Positions 51,915 to 59,582 of a stretch of 64,000 nucleotides of DNA are shown one piece after another. The position numbers and the translations under genes are program-made. The notes under the pieces are model-generated. The model did not search any database, was not told where the DNA came from, and saw only the letters and a program-made list of their open reading frames with translations. The stretch's first letter is position 1. Every line of letters starts with the position of its first letter. Source of the stretch: Planctomycetota bacterium (GTDB taxonomy: Bacteria > Planctomycetota > UBA11346); NCBI GenBank assembly GCA_013816485.1, contig JACDEI010000009.1, positions 55,773 to 119,772 of the forward strand, written 5' to 3'.

Positions 51915-52379
51915 ATGGAATTCGCTCGCGAAACCTGGCTTCAGAACCCCGCATCAGCATGGCTGATCAAACTCGACGATGATCACGTCCACGCTGGTAC
52001 CATCGTGCTGGCGAATGCAGAAACGGTGGCGGTGCGTTCCACCGGGCGCATCACCCGCCTGCCGACACCGCAGGTGACCTGGATCAGGCCGCTGATCGCC
52101 GGCGAAGCGGGTGGCTGGGTGGTGATGGCGGGTTTCCAAGCCGAAGACACCACCTTCGATACGTGGTGGAGTCGCGGGAAGGTGCTGTACGTGATCAATT
52201 ATTCCGAGCCGAGCGGATTCTCGGATCTCGCTCAGCTCATCATTCCGCGTCACATCCAGAAACCGGAGTTGGTCGAACCACCATCGCCGGCGGCGCGTGC
52301 GCAGGTCCGGCCACAGATCGCGCGGGTGTTGGATGAGCGGCGCAGCATCGGCGTGCCACCGATCGACCATCTCCAGTGA
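51915..52379 (+). CDS. Hypothetical beta-rich protein
   Basis: An unrecognised 154-residue protein without signal peptide or membrane segment. The first part could form a small beta barrel (AWLIKLDDDHVHAGTIVLAN, AETVAVRSTGRITRLPTPQV, GGWVVMAGFQAEDTTFDTWW). The end is Pro/Arg-rich (PPSPAARAQVRPQIARVLDE). GGAGG lies six bases upstream of the ATG at 51915, just after the terminator, so it has its own promoter or is read through. It converges with the 79-residue gene, 3 bp apart. Confidence 0.7.
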   Translation: MEFARETWLQNPASAWLIKLDDDHVHAGTIVLANAETVAVRSTGRITRLPTPQVTWIRPLIAGEAGGWVVMAGFQAEDTTFDTWWSRGKVLYVINYSEPSGFSDLAQLIIPRHIQKPELVEPPSPAARAQVRPQIARVLDERRSIGVPPIDHLQ

Positions 52380-52382
52380 TGT

Positions 52383-52622
52383 TCACACGCCGGCTGGGCG
52401 CTGAGCGCGCACGGGTTTGATGACCGCCAGCGCACCGCCGCGCTCGTTGAGGAACGAGATCACCTCGCCGTCCACATCGATGGTGAAGCGGCGGCCATGG
52501 GTGTTCAGCACATTCCGCATGGTCTCTACCGCCTCGTCACGGGTGCGGTAGGTCAGGTCGGGTTTCTCCAATTGGTTGTGGGTCTCGGCGTTCATCTCCA
52601 CCTGATAAGTGATCGGATCCAT
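52383..52622 (-). CDS. Small hypothetical protein
   Basis: A 79-residue protein, probably a small alpha/beta domain (DPITYQVEMNAETHNQ, YRTRDEAVETMRNVLNTHGR, RFTIDVDGEVISFLNERGGA). GGAGG precedes the ATG at 52622 by five bases. The frame is open further upstream but that part is antisense to the next gene's leader. Function unknown. Confidence 0.68.
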   Translation of the reverse strand: MDPITYQVEMNAETHNQLEKPDLTYRTRDEAVETMRNVLNTHGRRFTIDVDGEVISFLNERGGALAVIKPVRAQRPAGV

Positions 52623-52826
52623 GGCGACCTCCGTTGCTGATGAACGGGTAGCGCTGGTCATGCCACGATGGCGCGGCTGAGTTGGAGTGATCACCTGACG
52701 TGGAGGACGTCGCCCGCTGGGCGATTCACTTGCTGCGGAACAGCTCGCTCTGCCGGTATGGCCCACGCCCCAGGGGGGTGGTGCCCGCAGGTCTGGCACC
52801 GGACCGTTGGTTCCTACAACTCCACC

Positions 52827-54122
52827 ATGAACGATTTCCAGCAGGGCTTGTCGAACATCCAGCTGCCTGTCATGCACCACGTGCGCCAGGAGTTCCCTAC
52901 TCCGGAGGTGGGTGATGTCGCGGCAGCGGTACACGCGGCGCTTGCCGCGCCGGAGATCACCGCAGCGCTAAAACCGGGACAACGCGTCGCCCTGGCGGTC
53001 GGCAGCCGCGGCATCGCCGGCCTGGCGGTCATCTTGCAGGCGCTGGTCGCGGCGGTGCGGGAACGCGGCTGTTCAGTGGTGATCGTGCCGACCATGGGCT
53101 CGCACGGCGGTGCCACACCCGATGGACAGCTCGGCGTGCTGGAGACCTACGGCGTCACCGAGGCGTCGATGGGCGTTCCCATCATCAGCACCATGGCCAC
53201 TACGGTGGTCGGGGCGCTGCGCTTCGACGAGGCGGGCAGCCGCTACCTCGCGGATCCATTAGGCGACCTGCCGGTGCCGGTGGCGAGCGACGTGCTCGCG
53301 TGCGATGTGGTGATCCCGGTCGCGCGCATCAAACCACACACCGGATTCCGGGGCGAGGTCGAAAGCGGCATCTGCAAGATGTTGTGTGTCGGTCTGGGCA
53401 AACACGCCGGCTGTTCGCGCTACCACCGCGAAGGTTACCACCGCTTCGCGGCGCTCATGCCGGCGGCCGCGTCGGTGGTGCTGGCGACGGGCAAGATCCC
53501 CTTCGCGCTCGCGGTGGTGGAGAACGCTGCTGAGCACACCGCGCGTATCGAGGCGGTTCCTGCGGCACGGATCCTGGCACGAGAACCTGAACTTTTGACC
53601 GAGGCGCGCTCACTCATGGCCCGCCTGCTGCTGCCCGCCATCGACGTGCTGGTGGTCGAACGCCTGGGCAAGGACATCAGCGGCGCCGGTATGGATCCCA
53701 ATATCACCGGACGCGGTGAAAACGGTGATCTCGCGGGATTCAATGGCCCGACCATCCGCCGCATCGTGGTGCTCAATCTCTCGGAGGGCACCCATGGCAA
53801 CGCCTGCGGCATCGGTTTGGCGGATCTCATCACCGAACGCTGTTTCCAGGCCATCGATCGTCGCGTGACCTACACCAACATCATGACCAGCGGCAGCCTG
53901 GACGCCGGCAAGTTTCCGGTGGCGTTGCCGGATGAAGACTCTGCCATCCGCGCCGCGCTCAGTTGTATGCCCGGTGTCGATTCGGCGACGGCCACCGTGG
54001 TGCGCATCCGCGATACACTCCATCTCCAGGACATCGCGGTGTCGGCGAATCTGTTGCCGTTCGTGCAGCAGCATCCGGCGATGAGGGCGGTGGGACCCTT
54101 CCGGGGTTTTCCCGCACACTGA
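52827..54122 (+). CDS. Lactate-racemase-like (LarA N-terminal, DUF2088) protein
   Basis: A 431-residue protein of the LarA/DUF2088 superfamily. Typical blocks are LKPGQRVALAVGSRGIAGLA, VIVPTMGSHGGATPDGQLGV, ACDVVIPVARIKPHTGFRGE, GICKMLCVGLGKHAGCSRYH and VLVVERLGKDISGAGMDPNI. LarA enzymes use a nickel-pincer cofactor to racemise hydroxy acids; whether this member does so is not known, and no LarB/C/E genes are adjacent. The ATG at 52827 gives an N-terminus that fits the family; the open frame upstream is antisense-rich. Probably cytoplasmic. Confidence 0.85.
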   Translation: MNDFQQGLSNIQLPVMHHVRQEFPTPEVGDVAAAVHAALAAPEITAALKPGQRVALAVGSRGIAGLAVILQALVAAVRERGCSVVIVPTMGSHGGATPDGQLGVLETYGVTEASMGVPIISTMATTVVGALRFDEAGSRYLADPLGDLPVPVASDVLACDVVIPVARIKPHTGFRGEVESGICKMLCVGLGKHAGCSRYHREGYHRFAALMPAAASVVLATGKIPFALAVVENAAEHTARIEAVPAARILAREPELLTEARSLMARLLLPAIDVLVVERLGKDISGAGMDPNITGRGENGDLAGFNGPTIRRIVVLNLSEGTHGNACGIGLADLITERCFQAIDRRVTYTNIMTSGSLDAGKFPVALPDEDSAIRAALSCMPGVDSATATVVRIRDTLHLQDIAVSANLLPFVQQHPAMRAVGPFRGFPAH

Positions 54123-54221
54123 GCGCGACACGTGGTGTTCGACAGCATGGCAAACACGTGATTGGCAGCGGACTGGCAGTGGTTAGGTTGCCGGGAACCC
54201 ACAACCTGGAGGTGACCAGAC

Positions 54222-54578
54222 ATGCCCATGTCCGATGCCGAACGCGCCTATATCGATGCCCGCAGCATGCTGGCCCTGGAGAAGAACAAGGAACGCGTGG
54301 TGAGCACGCTGCAGACGCGTGGCGTCAAGGCGCACCTGGCCAGCGATCTGGTTGACCAGGTGTTCCGCGACAACCAGACGGAAAACCGCAAAGGCGCACT
54401 CGGAAAGATGGTGATCAGTGCTCTGATCCTGGCGGCCTTCGGCGGCGTCTATGTCGCCACCGGCCGGCTGTTCTACATCATCCTGCCGTTTGCCGCCTTC
54501 GGCCTACTGTGGGGCATCGTCAGCTTCCTGATCGCCTCGGGTTACGAGATCGCGGCTGACGGCGGCGGCGACGACTAG
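54222..54578 (+). CDS. Small membrane protein
   Basis: A 118-residue protein. The first half is a soluble helical part (AYIDARSMLALEKNKERVVS) and the second has two membrane helices (MVISALILAAFGGVYVATGR, IILPFAAFGLLWGIVSFLIA). The acidic tail is DGGGDD. GGAGG precedes the ATG at 54222. The family is not known; the layout resembles small inner-membrane regulatory proteins. Confidence 0.75.
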   Translation: MPMSDAERAYIDARSMLALEKNKERVVSTLQTRGVKAHLASDLVDQVFRDNQTENRKGALGKMVISALILAAFGGVYVATGRLFYIILPFAAFGLLWGIVSFLIASGYEIAADGGGDD

Positions 54579-54582
54579 AGTC

Positions 54583-54640
54583 CTTGAGTGCGGCGACTTT
54601 GACCTGCCGAGTCACGTGTGGCAAAGTCGCCGCGCTCAAG
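54583..54640. repeat. 19-bp inverted repeat between convergent genes
   Basis: CTTGAGTGCGGCGACTTTG (54583-54601) and its complement with one mismatch (54622-54640) are separated by 20 bases. The position fits a shared terminator, but the composite sequence also resembles dispersed palindromes. No T-run. Confidence 0.75.
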
Positions 54641-54731
54641 AATTCGGGTGTTTGTGGGCACCGTCCCCCGCAGCAACAGGTCAGCTCTGCCCAATAATGG
54701 CCCACTGGGCTGGGCAGTGCTCCGGTAGGAT

Positions 54732-56192
54732 CTACTTCTTCGCCTGCTTGTTCGCCGCGCTGACCATGTGGGTCTGGAACCACGCTTCCCATTTGGCGAT
54801 CGCGCCGGCACGTTCGGCGGCGGTGACGCTCGGATCGTAACCGTTGCCATCGGGGACGGCGACTTTGAGCGGGGCGAACGCCGCGGAGCGCAGCTCCTGG
54901 CGCTCGTCATTCATCAGCGCCATCAACGCCTGCCACAGCGCTAGGTCGTCGTCGAAGTTGCCGAGCATCGGCAAGGTCGCGGCCTTGGCCAACTGCATGG
55001 TTGCTTCACCGCGGTCAGCGAACTCGACCTTCTTGGACTTGGCGCTGAGAGCCAACTTGCCGAGCGCGATCTGTGCGGTTTCCGAACGCCAGTTCGCCTG
55101 CACGCCCAGGGCTATGATCGCCGCGCTGCGCACGCCGGCGATCTTGTCTTCCAGCAGCTTGGCCAGGTCGGCGACGGTCTCCTCACCGGCGAAACGCGAT
55201 TTGGTGCAGGCGATGGCGGCGTACTCGCGCACCTTCGGTTTGTCGGACGTGATGGCTTCGGCGATCACCTGACCGGCGTGCGGGCCACCGATGCGCAGGA
55301 GTTCGTTCCAGGTATCGGCGTCGCCGAACAGTTTGGCGGCGGTCTTGGCGTTGCTGAACTGCTTGAGGTACTTCTCATCGTCGGCGGGCAGCGTCATGGT
55401 CTTGTGCCGCAGCGCGTCCATCCACCAGATCATGTCGGTGGTCACCAGCGGATGGCGCACGATGTCGCCGTGATCGCCTTCCAGGATTTCGCGCAGGACG
55501 TAGCGGTACTTAGCCGCCTTGAGGTTGTCGCGACCTTCACGCGTATTGGTGATCGAATTCTGGTCGTCCTTGGTCCCGTGCACTAGGTACCACTCCGTCA
55601 TCAGTGGGCCCATGTCCTTGCCGAAAGAGGGCAACCGCACCGAACCACCGGCCCAGCGCATGATGCCGGCGAAGATGTGTTGGTGTTTGGCGCCGAACTT
55701 GGTGTCCCAATGCGCACCACTCGAATGGCCCACCAGATAGACGCGGCGTTTGTCGATGGGATAGACCGCGGTTGCCCAGTCGTAGGCCTTGAGAACACCG
55801 ATCTCGTCGACGTCTTCCCAGCCTTCGTTCTTCGCCTTCAGTCCGAGCACCACGTACTGCTGGTCGAGGCCAAGCGCCTTGATGGAACGCGCCATGTGGT
55901 CGGCCGGGCCGTTCTCACTGCCGCCTTTGCCGTGGAAACAAATCAGCAACGCGAGGTGGTTCTTCGCGGGCAGTTTTTCCGGCACGAACGCGCGGTAGCG
56001 GGTGATGAACTCCTTGGTCTCGGGATGTTTGAGTTCGCCGTCCTTGACGTCACCGGTCTTGCCCGGCTTCTGCGTGCTCCAGTCGATCGGTGGGACGATC
56101 ATGCCGCCGAACTGGTTGACCTCGCCCGCCGCCGCACCGCCAGCGAGCATGAACATCAGCAGCAGGGCGGAGAACAGCAGGCGGGTGGTCAT
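54732..56192 (-). CDS. Secreted alpha/beta hydrolase (PHB depolymerase-like) with HEAT repeats
   Basis: A 486-residue exported protein: signal peptide (MTTRLLFSALLLMFMLAGGA), an alpha/beta hydrolase domain with LLICFHGKGGSENGP (oxyanion region), nucleophile serine in YLVGHSSGAHWD, aspartate near VHGTKDD and histidine near LEGDHGD, then HEAT-type helical repeats from about residue 290 (KPKVREYAAIACTKSRFAGE, DKIAGVRSAAIIALGVQAN). The hydrolase part resembles secreted esterases and PHB depolymerases. It converges with the small membrane-protein gene. Confidence 0.84.
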   Translation of the reverse strand: MTTRLLFSALLLMFMLAGGAAAGEVNQFGGMIVPPIDWSTQKPGKTGDVKDGELKHPETKEFITRYRAFVPEKLPAKNHLALLICFHGKGGSENGPADHMARSIKALGLDQQYVVLGLKAKNEGWEDVDEIGVLKAYDWATAVYPIDKRRVYLVGHSSGAHWDTKFGAKHQHIFAGIMRWAGGSVRLPSFGKDMGPLMTEWYLVHGTKDDQNSITNTREGRDNLKAAKYRYVLREILEGDHGDIVRHPLVTTDMIWWMDALRHKTMTLPADDEKYLKQFSNAKTAAKLFGDADTWNELLRIGGPHAGQVIAEAITSDKPKVREYAAIACTKSRFAGEETVADLAKLLEDKIAGVRSAAIIALGVQANWRSETAQIALGKLALSAKSKKVEFADRGEATMQLAKAATLPMLGNFDDDLALWQALMALMNDERQELRSAAFAPLKVAVPDGNGYDPSVTAAERAGAIAKWEAWFQTHMVSAANKQAKK

Positions 56193-56335
56193 GGCGGATC
56201 CTGGGCAATGGTGTCGTCACGTGAATGACGCGACGTGGGCACCGCATGTCGCTCGCGGTCCTCAGCATTGCCTGGGATCGCTGATTCCTGACGCGCGAGC
56301 CGGTGCTAAGCCGCCTACGGGCCCGCTGAAACGAC

Positions 56336-56884
56336 TCAGGTTACCGGTGTATCCGTCACATCCCGTGGTGGCTCGCGCCGGGCGCTGACCCATGCACCCA
56401 AGCCGAGCGGTGCCCCGATCAGCAGCACCGGCAGACCGATGAGGGTGAACAGCGGCAATACCAGGGCGCACAAGCCGAGCGCGGTCTGCGCCACCGCCCC
56501 ACGATCGGGCAGCAACCGTTCTCCGAGTGCTCGCGCACAGACCGCGTACCCGGCACAACCGCTGAAGAACACCCACAGGCTGAGCAGAATCTGGCCGCGT
56601 GGTTTGTCGCCGAACTTCACCAGCAGCACGGTGAGTGCGATCGCCGGCAACGACCACAGCAGCACACCGATGAGGAAGCTCATCACCGGTGCGCGGCGCA
56701 GGCGGTCGATGCCACGTCGCTGGCGGTCCGGTGCCAGCATCATCAACAACAACGCGGTGCCGAAGATGCCGATCAGCAGACCGACGTAGGGTACCGCGCC
56801 GAGCGCGACCTCGACGGCTTTCTGGAAACGTTCCGGCGCTTCGGGACCGGCGAGGCCAAAGGGATCCTTGGATGCGTCGCTCAC
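56336..56884 (-). CDS. Four-helix membrane protein
   Basis: A 182-residue membrane protein started by GTG at 56884 overlapping the previous stop (GTGA). Four hydrophobic segments: VPYVGLLIGIFGTALLLMML, FLIGVLLWSLPAIALTVLLV, ILLSLWVFFSGCAGYAVCAR and LGLCALVLPLFTLIGLPVLL. No family is recognised. Last gene of the ECF sigma operon, so perhaps part of its signalling output. The following 56193-56335 stretch holds nothing notable. Confidence 0.72.
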   Translation of the reverse strand: MSDASKDPFGLAGPEAPERFQKAVEVALGAVPYVGLLIGIFGTALLLMMLAPDRQRRGIDRLRRAPVMSFLIGVLLWSLPAIALTVLLVKFGDKPRGQILLSLWVFFSGCAGYAVCARALGERLLPDRGAVAQTALGLCALVLPLFTLIGLPVLLIGAPLGLGAWVSARREPPRDVTDTPVT

Positions 56885-57222
56885 GCCAACCTCCGCCAGG
56901 ACAGCGCCAGGGCGGTGACGGCGATCAGCGAGCCGATCACCAGTTCCACGATCAGGTCGCCATCGAAAAGGCTGGCCGCTTCGCCCAGACCACCATCGCT
57001 GACCAGTCCGGTGATTGGTGTGACCAGCGCGATCAGCGCGATCAGCAGCGCGCCCATCAGCCATGGACGCACGTCGGACGACGGTGCCTGCGTAGTGACC
57101 TGCGCCTGTGCATGCGCGTGGCGGACGCGCTCCATCACCTGATGCGTCAGCACCGGATTGCGCGGGGTGTCGGGATCGGGGGCGGGATGGTCGATCAGGT
57201 CGAGCAGGCGGTCACGGTCCAT
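56881..57222 (-). CDS. Probable membrane-bound anti-sigma-like protein
   Basis: A 113-residue protein. The N-terminal about 50 residues are soluble (MDRDRLLDLIDHPAPDPDTP, then VLTHQVMERVRHAHA) and two membrane helices follow (WLMGALLIALIALVTPITGL, LIVELVIGSLIAVTALALSW). It lies directly after an ECF sigma gene, with AAAGGATGA providing both sigma stop and ribosome site. It is thus a candidate anti-sigma factor, though the zinc-type H-x3-C-x2-C motif is missing. Confidence 0.68.
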   Translation of the reverse strand: MDRDRLLDLIDHPAPDPDTPRNPVLTHQVMERVRHAHAQAQVTTQAPSSDVRPWLMGALLIALIALVTPITGLVSDGGLGEAASLFDGDLIVELVIGSLIAVTALALSWRRLA

Positions 57223-57227
57223 GGGAG

Positions 57228-57926
57228 TCATCCTTTCACGGCCTCTCCGGCATCACCATCCAACGTCAGCCCCAAGCGGGCGGCGAGTTGGAGGCGCAGG
57301 CGATGGACGCGCACCTTGAGGGCGTTCTCGCTGATGTCGAAGTGGTTGGCAAGTTCGGCAGGGCTGAGGTTCTGGCGGAAACGGAGTTCGTAGAGCACAC
57401 GCGAGTCGGGTGAGAGCTGATCGAGTGCACGGTCGAGTCGACGCTGCAGGTCGTCGACGGCATCGGCTTCTGCCACCTGGCGCGCGGGATCGTCCTTCGC
57501 CACGGCGTGGTCATCGTGGGCGCCGAGCAGGCGTTCGCGGCGTTTGGCGACGTGGTTAGCTGCCAGTCGGCTGGCGATCACCAACAACCAGCCGCGGAAG
57601 GGATAGGTGGGATCGAAGCGCTCGATGGCCTGGTAGGCGCGCACGAAGGTGTCCTGCGTCAGGTCCTCGGCATCGTTGCGACCGACTAGCCGCGTCAGAT
57701 GGCTGGTGATGCGACCCTGGTGGCGATCGACCAGGATGGCGAAGGCCTCGACCTCGCCAGCCAGGACGCGCGCGACATCCACGCGGTCTGCGTCGGCCGT
57801 ACCACCGCTCATGACGCGCGCACCGTCTGCCGCTGGGGTCGGACCATGCGGCGCCAGCGTGCCAGGGCGCGGCACGCTGCCCAGGGCCGCCAAGCGACCG
57901 CTGCTCGGCATCATGATGAGCGTCAC
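57228..57926 (-). CDS. ECF-family RNA polymerase sigma factor
   Basis: A sigma-70 factor of the extracytoplasmic-function group, up to 232 residues. Region 2 is FAILVDRHQGRITSHLTRLV, RNDAEDLTQDTFVRAYQAIE and PFRGWLLVIASRLAANHVAK. Region 4 is LQRRLDRALDQLSPDSRVLY, NLSPAELANHFDISENALKV and RVHRLRLQLAARLG. The first about 38 residues are Pro/Gly-rich and atypical; the start could be the GTG at 57926 (overlapping the upstream stop), ATGs at 57914/57911, or 57812. Probably controls a stress response with the membrane proteins downstream. Confidence 0.92.
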   Translation of the reverse strand: MTLIMMPSSGRLAALGSVPRPGTLAPHGPTPAADGARVMSGGTADADRVDVARVLAGEVEAFAILVDRHQGRITSHLTRLVGRNDAEDLTQDTFVRAYQAIERFDPTYPFRGWLLVIASRLAANHVAKRRERLLGAHDDHAVAKDDPARQVAEADAVDDLQRRLDRALDQLSPDSRVLYELRFRQNLSPAELANHFDISENALKVRVHRLRLQLAARLGLTLDGDAGEAVKG

Positions 57927-58759
57927 CGCCCCATCCGTCCTTCGAGTCGGTCGAGTATGCGATCGATTCCGTCGCTGCGTAGCTCAGTCGGAATGGTGCC
58001 GGCGAGCGTCAGGTGCTCACCGTCGCGTTGCAGTGTGGTCACTGCCAGCAGACGGCCCATGCGTTGGATACCCGGCAGTACCTGGCCAGCGGCGCTGCTG
58101 CTGAGGTCGCGCAGCGCATCATACCGTTTGGACAGTTCCTGCGCGTCGGCCTCACTGTGGGCGGTGACGCTCATCCGCAGGCCACCCATGCCATCGCTCA
58201 CCAGTTCAAGATCCTTCACCAACGTCAGCGCGTCATGCAGCGGATGGTGGCCCGGCACGATGCGGACGTGGACGCCGACTTGCGGATCCAGCGGTGGCAA
58301 CGTCGCAGGCCGGCTGGTTTCTTTGGCCAGCAGATCGGCGCGACCGATGAGCGCGTCGTGCGGGCCGAGCGCGACCAGCAGCGCGTTGGGACGGTTGGGC
58401 AGCGGATACCCGGTCAGTCCGCCGAGCACCGGTTGCCCCGCGCTGCGCATCGCCAGCGCGGCGGCGATGGCTTCCGCCGGCAGCCCGATCAGGCGGATGG
58501 TCGGCGCGCCCTGGTCCGGCAGCGACACCACCACGCGGTGCAGATCGCGCCGTGGATCGCAGTCGAAGTGCTCGGCCAGAGCCGCCAGGCGTTCCTGCGC
58601 CTGCGGTGGGATCATCGCGTCGAGCCGTGCCTGGACATCGCCGGCCTCCGGCGCCTGACGCAGGCGGTCGAGGTTGATGTCGGCGACCAGCGCCGCGTCC
58701 GCGTGCAGGGTGAGCGCCAGCAAGGCGAGGGTGAGGAGGTGGGCTGGAAGGTGGCGCAT
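57923..58759 (-). CDS. Exported protein of unknown function upstream of ECF sigma
   Basis: A 278-residue exported protein with a signal peptide (MRHLPAHLLTLALLALTLHA, cleavage near DAALV). The rest is alpha/beta, with LVADINLDRLRQAPEAGDVQ, DPRRDLHRVVVSLPDQGAPT and GIQRMGRLLAVTTLQRDGEH. No family is recognised. Its stop overlaps the GTG start of the sigma gene, so it probably belongs to the same regulon and may sense the envelope (inference). Confidence 0.78.
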   Translation of the reverse strand: MRHLPAHLLTLALLALTLHADAALVADINLDRLRQAPEAGDVQARLDAMIPPQAQERLAALAEHFDCDPRRDLHRVVVSLPDQGAPTIRLIGLPAEAIAAALAMRSAGQPVLGGLTGYPLPNRPNALLVALGPHDALIGRADLLAKETSRPATLPPLDPQVGVHVRIVPGHHPLHDALTLVKDLELVSDGMGGLRMSVTAHSEADAQELSKRYDALRDLSSSAAGQVLPGIQRMGRLLAVTTLQRDGEHLTLAGTIPTELRSDGIDRILDRLEGRMGR

Positions 58760-58863
58760 GGCGGGCTCCGTCGTTCCTGGTTACCCCGCGCGTCGCGCGC
58801 GGTTACCGGGCTCGGCGGTGCTGTACAAGGTGTCGGGCACGCCCTGGCCAAGGTGGCCAGCAA

Positions 58864-58898
58864 CGCACGCAGCCCTGGCCATTGGCCAGGGCTGCGTG
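58864..58898. terminator. Strong hairpin between LpoB-like and exported-protein genes
   Basis: GCACGCAGCCCTGGCC, a three-base loop, and its complement form a 16-bp stem 27 bp after the LpoB-like stop codon (minus strand). No T-run is present. Likely terminator. Confidence 0.7.
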
Positions 58899-58924
58899 CT
58901 GCGAACGGGCGGAAAGCGCGTGGC

Positions 58925-59524
58925 TCAGCGTTTGATCAGCTTGCTGATCTTCTTGTTACCGATCCACACTTGCTGCTGGGTCTTCACATCGGTCATCTTG
59001 AGGTCGACGGAGTAGAACTTCTGCTTCGTCCCGCCCTCTTGATCGTCCTGCACGTTGATGGTGCCGATGATCAGGAAGTCGGAACCGGTTTCCTGGAAGC
59101 TTTCCTTGCGCGTGGTTTCGCTGGCATTGACGTCCTGGTCTTTGCGCTCCTCACGTGCCTGATCGGTTTCGCTGTTGGATGCCACCGGCTGGGCTTTGCC
59201 GCTGCGCAGCAAGGCGCGTTGCAGATCGTTGGTGAAGATCTCGGTGTTCACTACGTCGCCGTTGGTGACGACCTTGATGCGGCCGGTCTTCACCACCGGG
59301 ATGCGGTTGTTCTTCACCTTGAACTGGTCAGCCCACGGGAACTCCAGGCAGTCGGCGATCAGCGCATCGGCGACCATGCGGCTGTCGGTGGCGTTCCAGT
59401 TGCCGGACAGGTCGATGACGGCGTTCTCATCCGTGCGGTTGACGGTCTTGCCGCCGCAGCCGGTGGTGAGGGCGAGCGAGGTGGGCAGCAGCAGGACGAG
59501 GGCGGTGGCGATGAACGGACGCAT
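58925..59524 (-). CDS. LpoB-like penicillin-binding-protein activator lipoprotein
   Basis: A 199-residue lipoprotein with lipobox LALTTGCGG and a curli/LpoB-type alpha/beta domain: GNWNATDSRMVADALIADCL, GRIKVVTNGDVVNTEIFTND, SDFLIIGTINVQDDQEGGTK, YSVDLKMTDVKTQQQVWIGN and KKISKLIKR. In Gammaproteobacteria LpoB stimulates PBP1B at the outer membrane. The start at 59524 has the AAGGA plus TTCCCCGC leader also seen elsewhere in the window. It follows a COG3014-type lipoprotein gene, the same pairing as in other phyla. Confidence 0.86.
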   Translation of the reverse strand: MRPFIATALVLLLPTSLALTTGCGGKTVNRTDENAVIDLSGNWNATDSRMVADALIADCLEFPWADQFKVKNNRIPVVKTGRIKVVTNGDVVNTEIFTNDLQRALLRSGKAQPVASNSETDQAREERKDQDVNASETTRKESFQETGSDFLIIGTINVQDDQEGGTKQKFYSVDLKMTDVKTQQQVWIGNKKISKLIKR

Positions 59525-59582
59525 GCGGGGAATCCTTCGGTAGAGGTGTGGATGATGAATGGGGAAGGTCGGCTGCCGGCGT

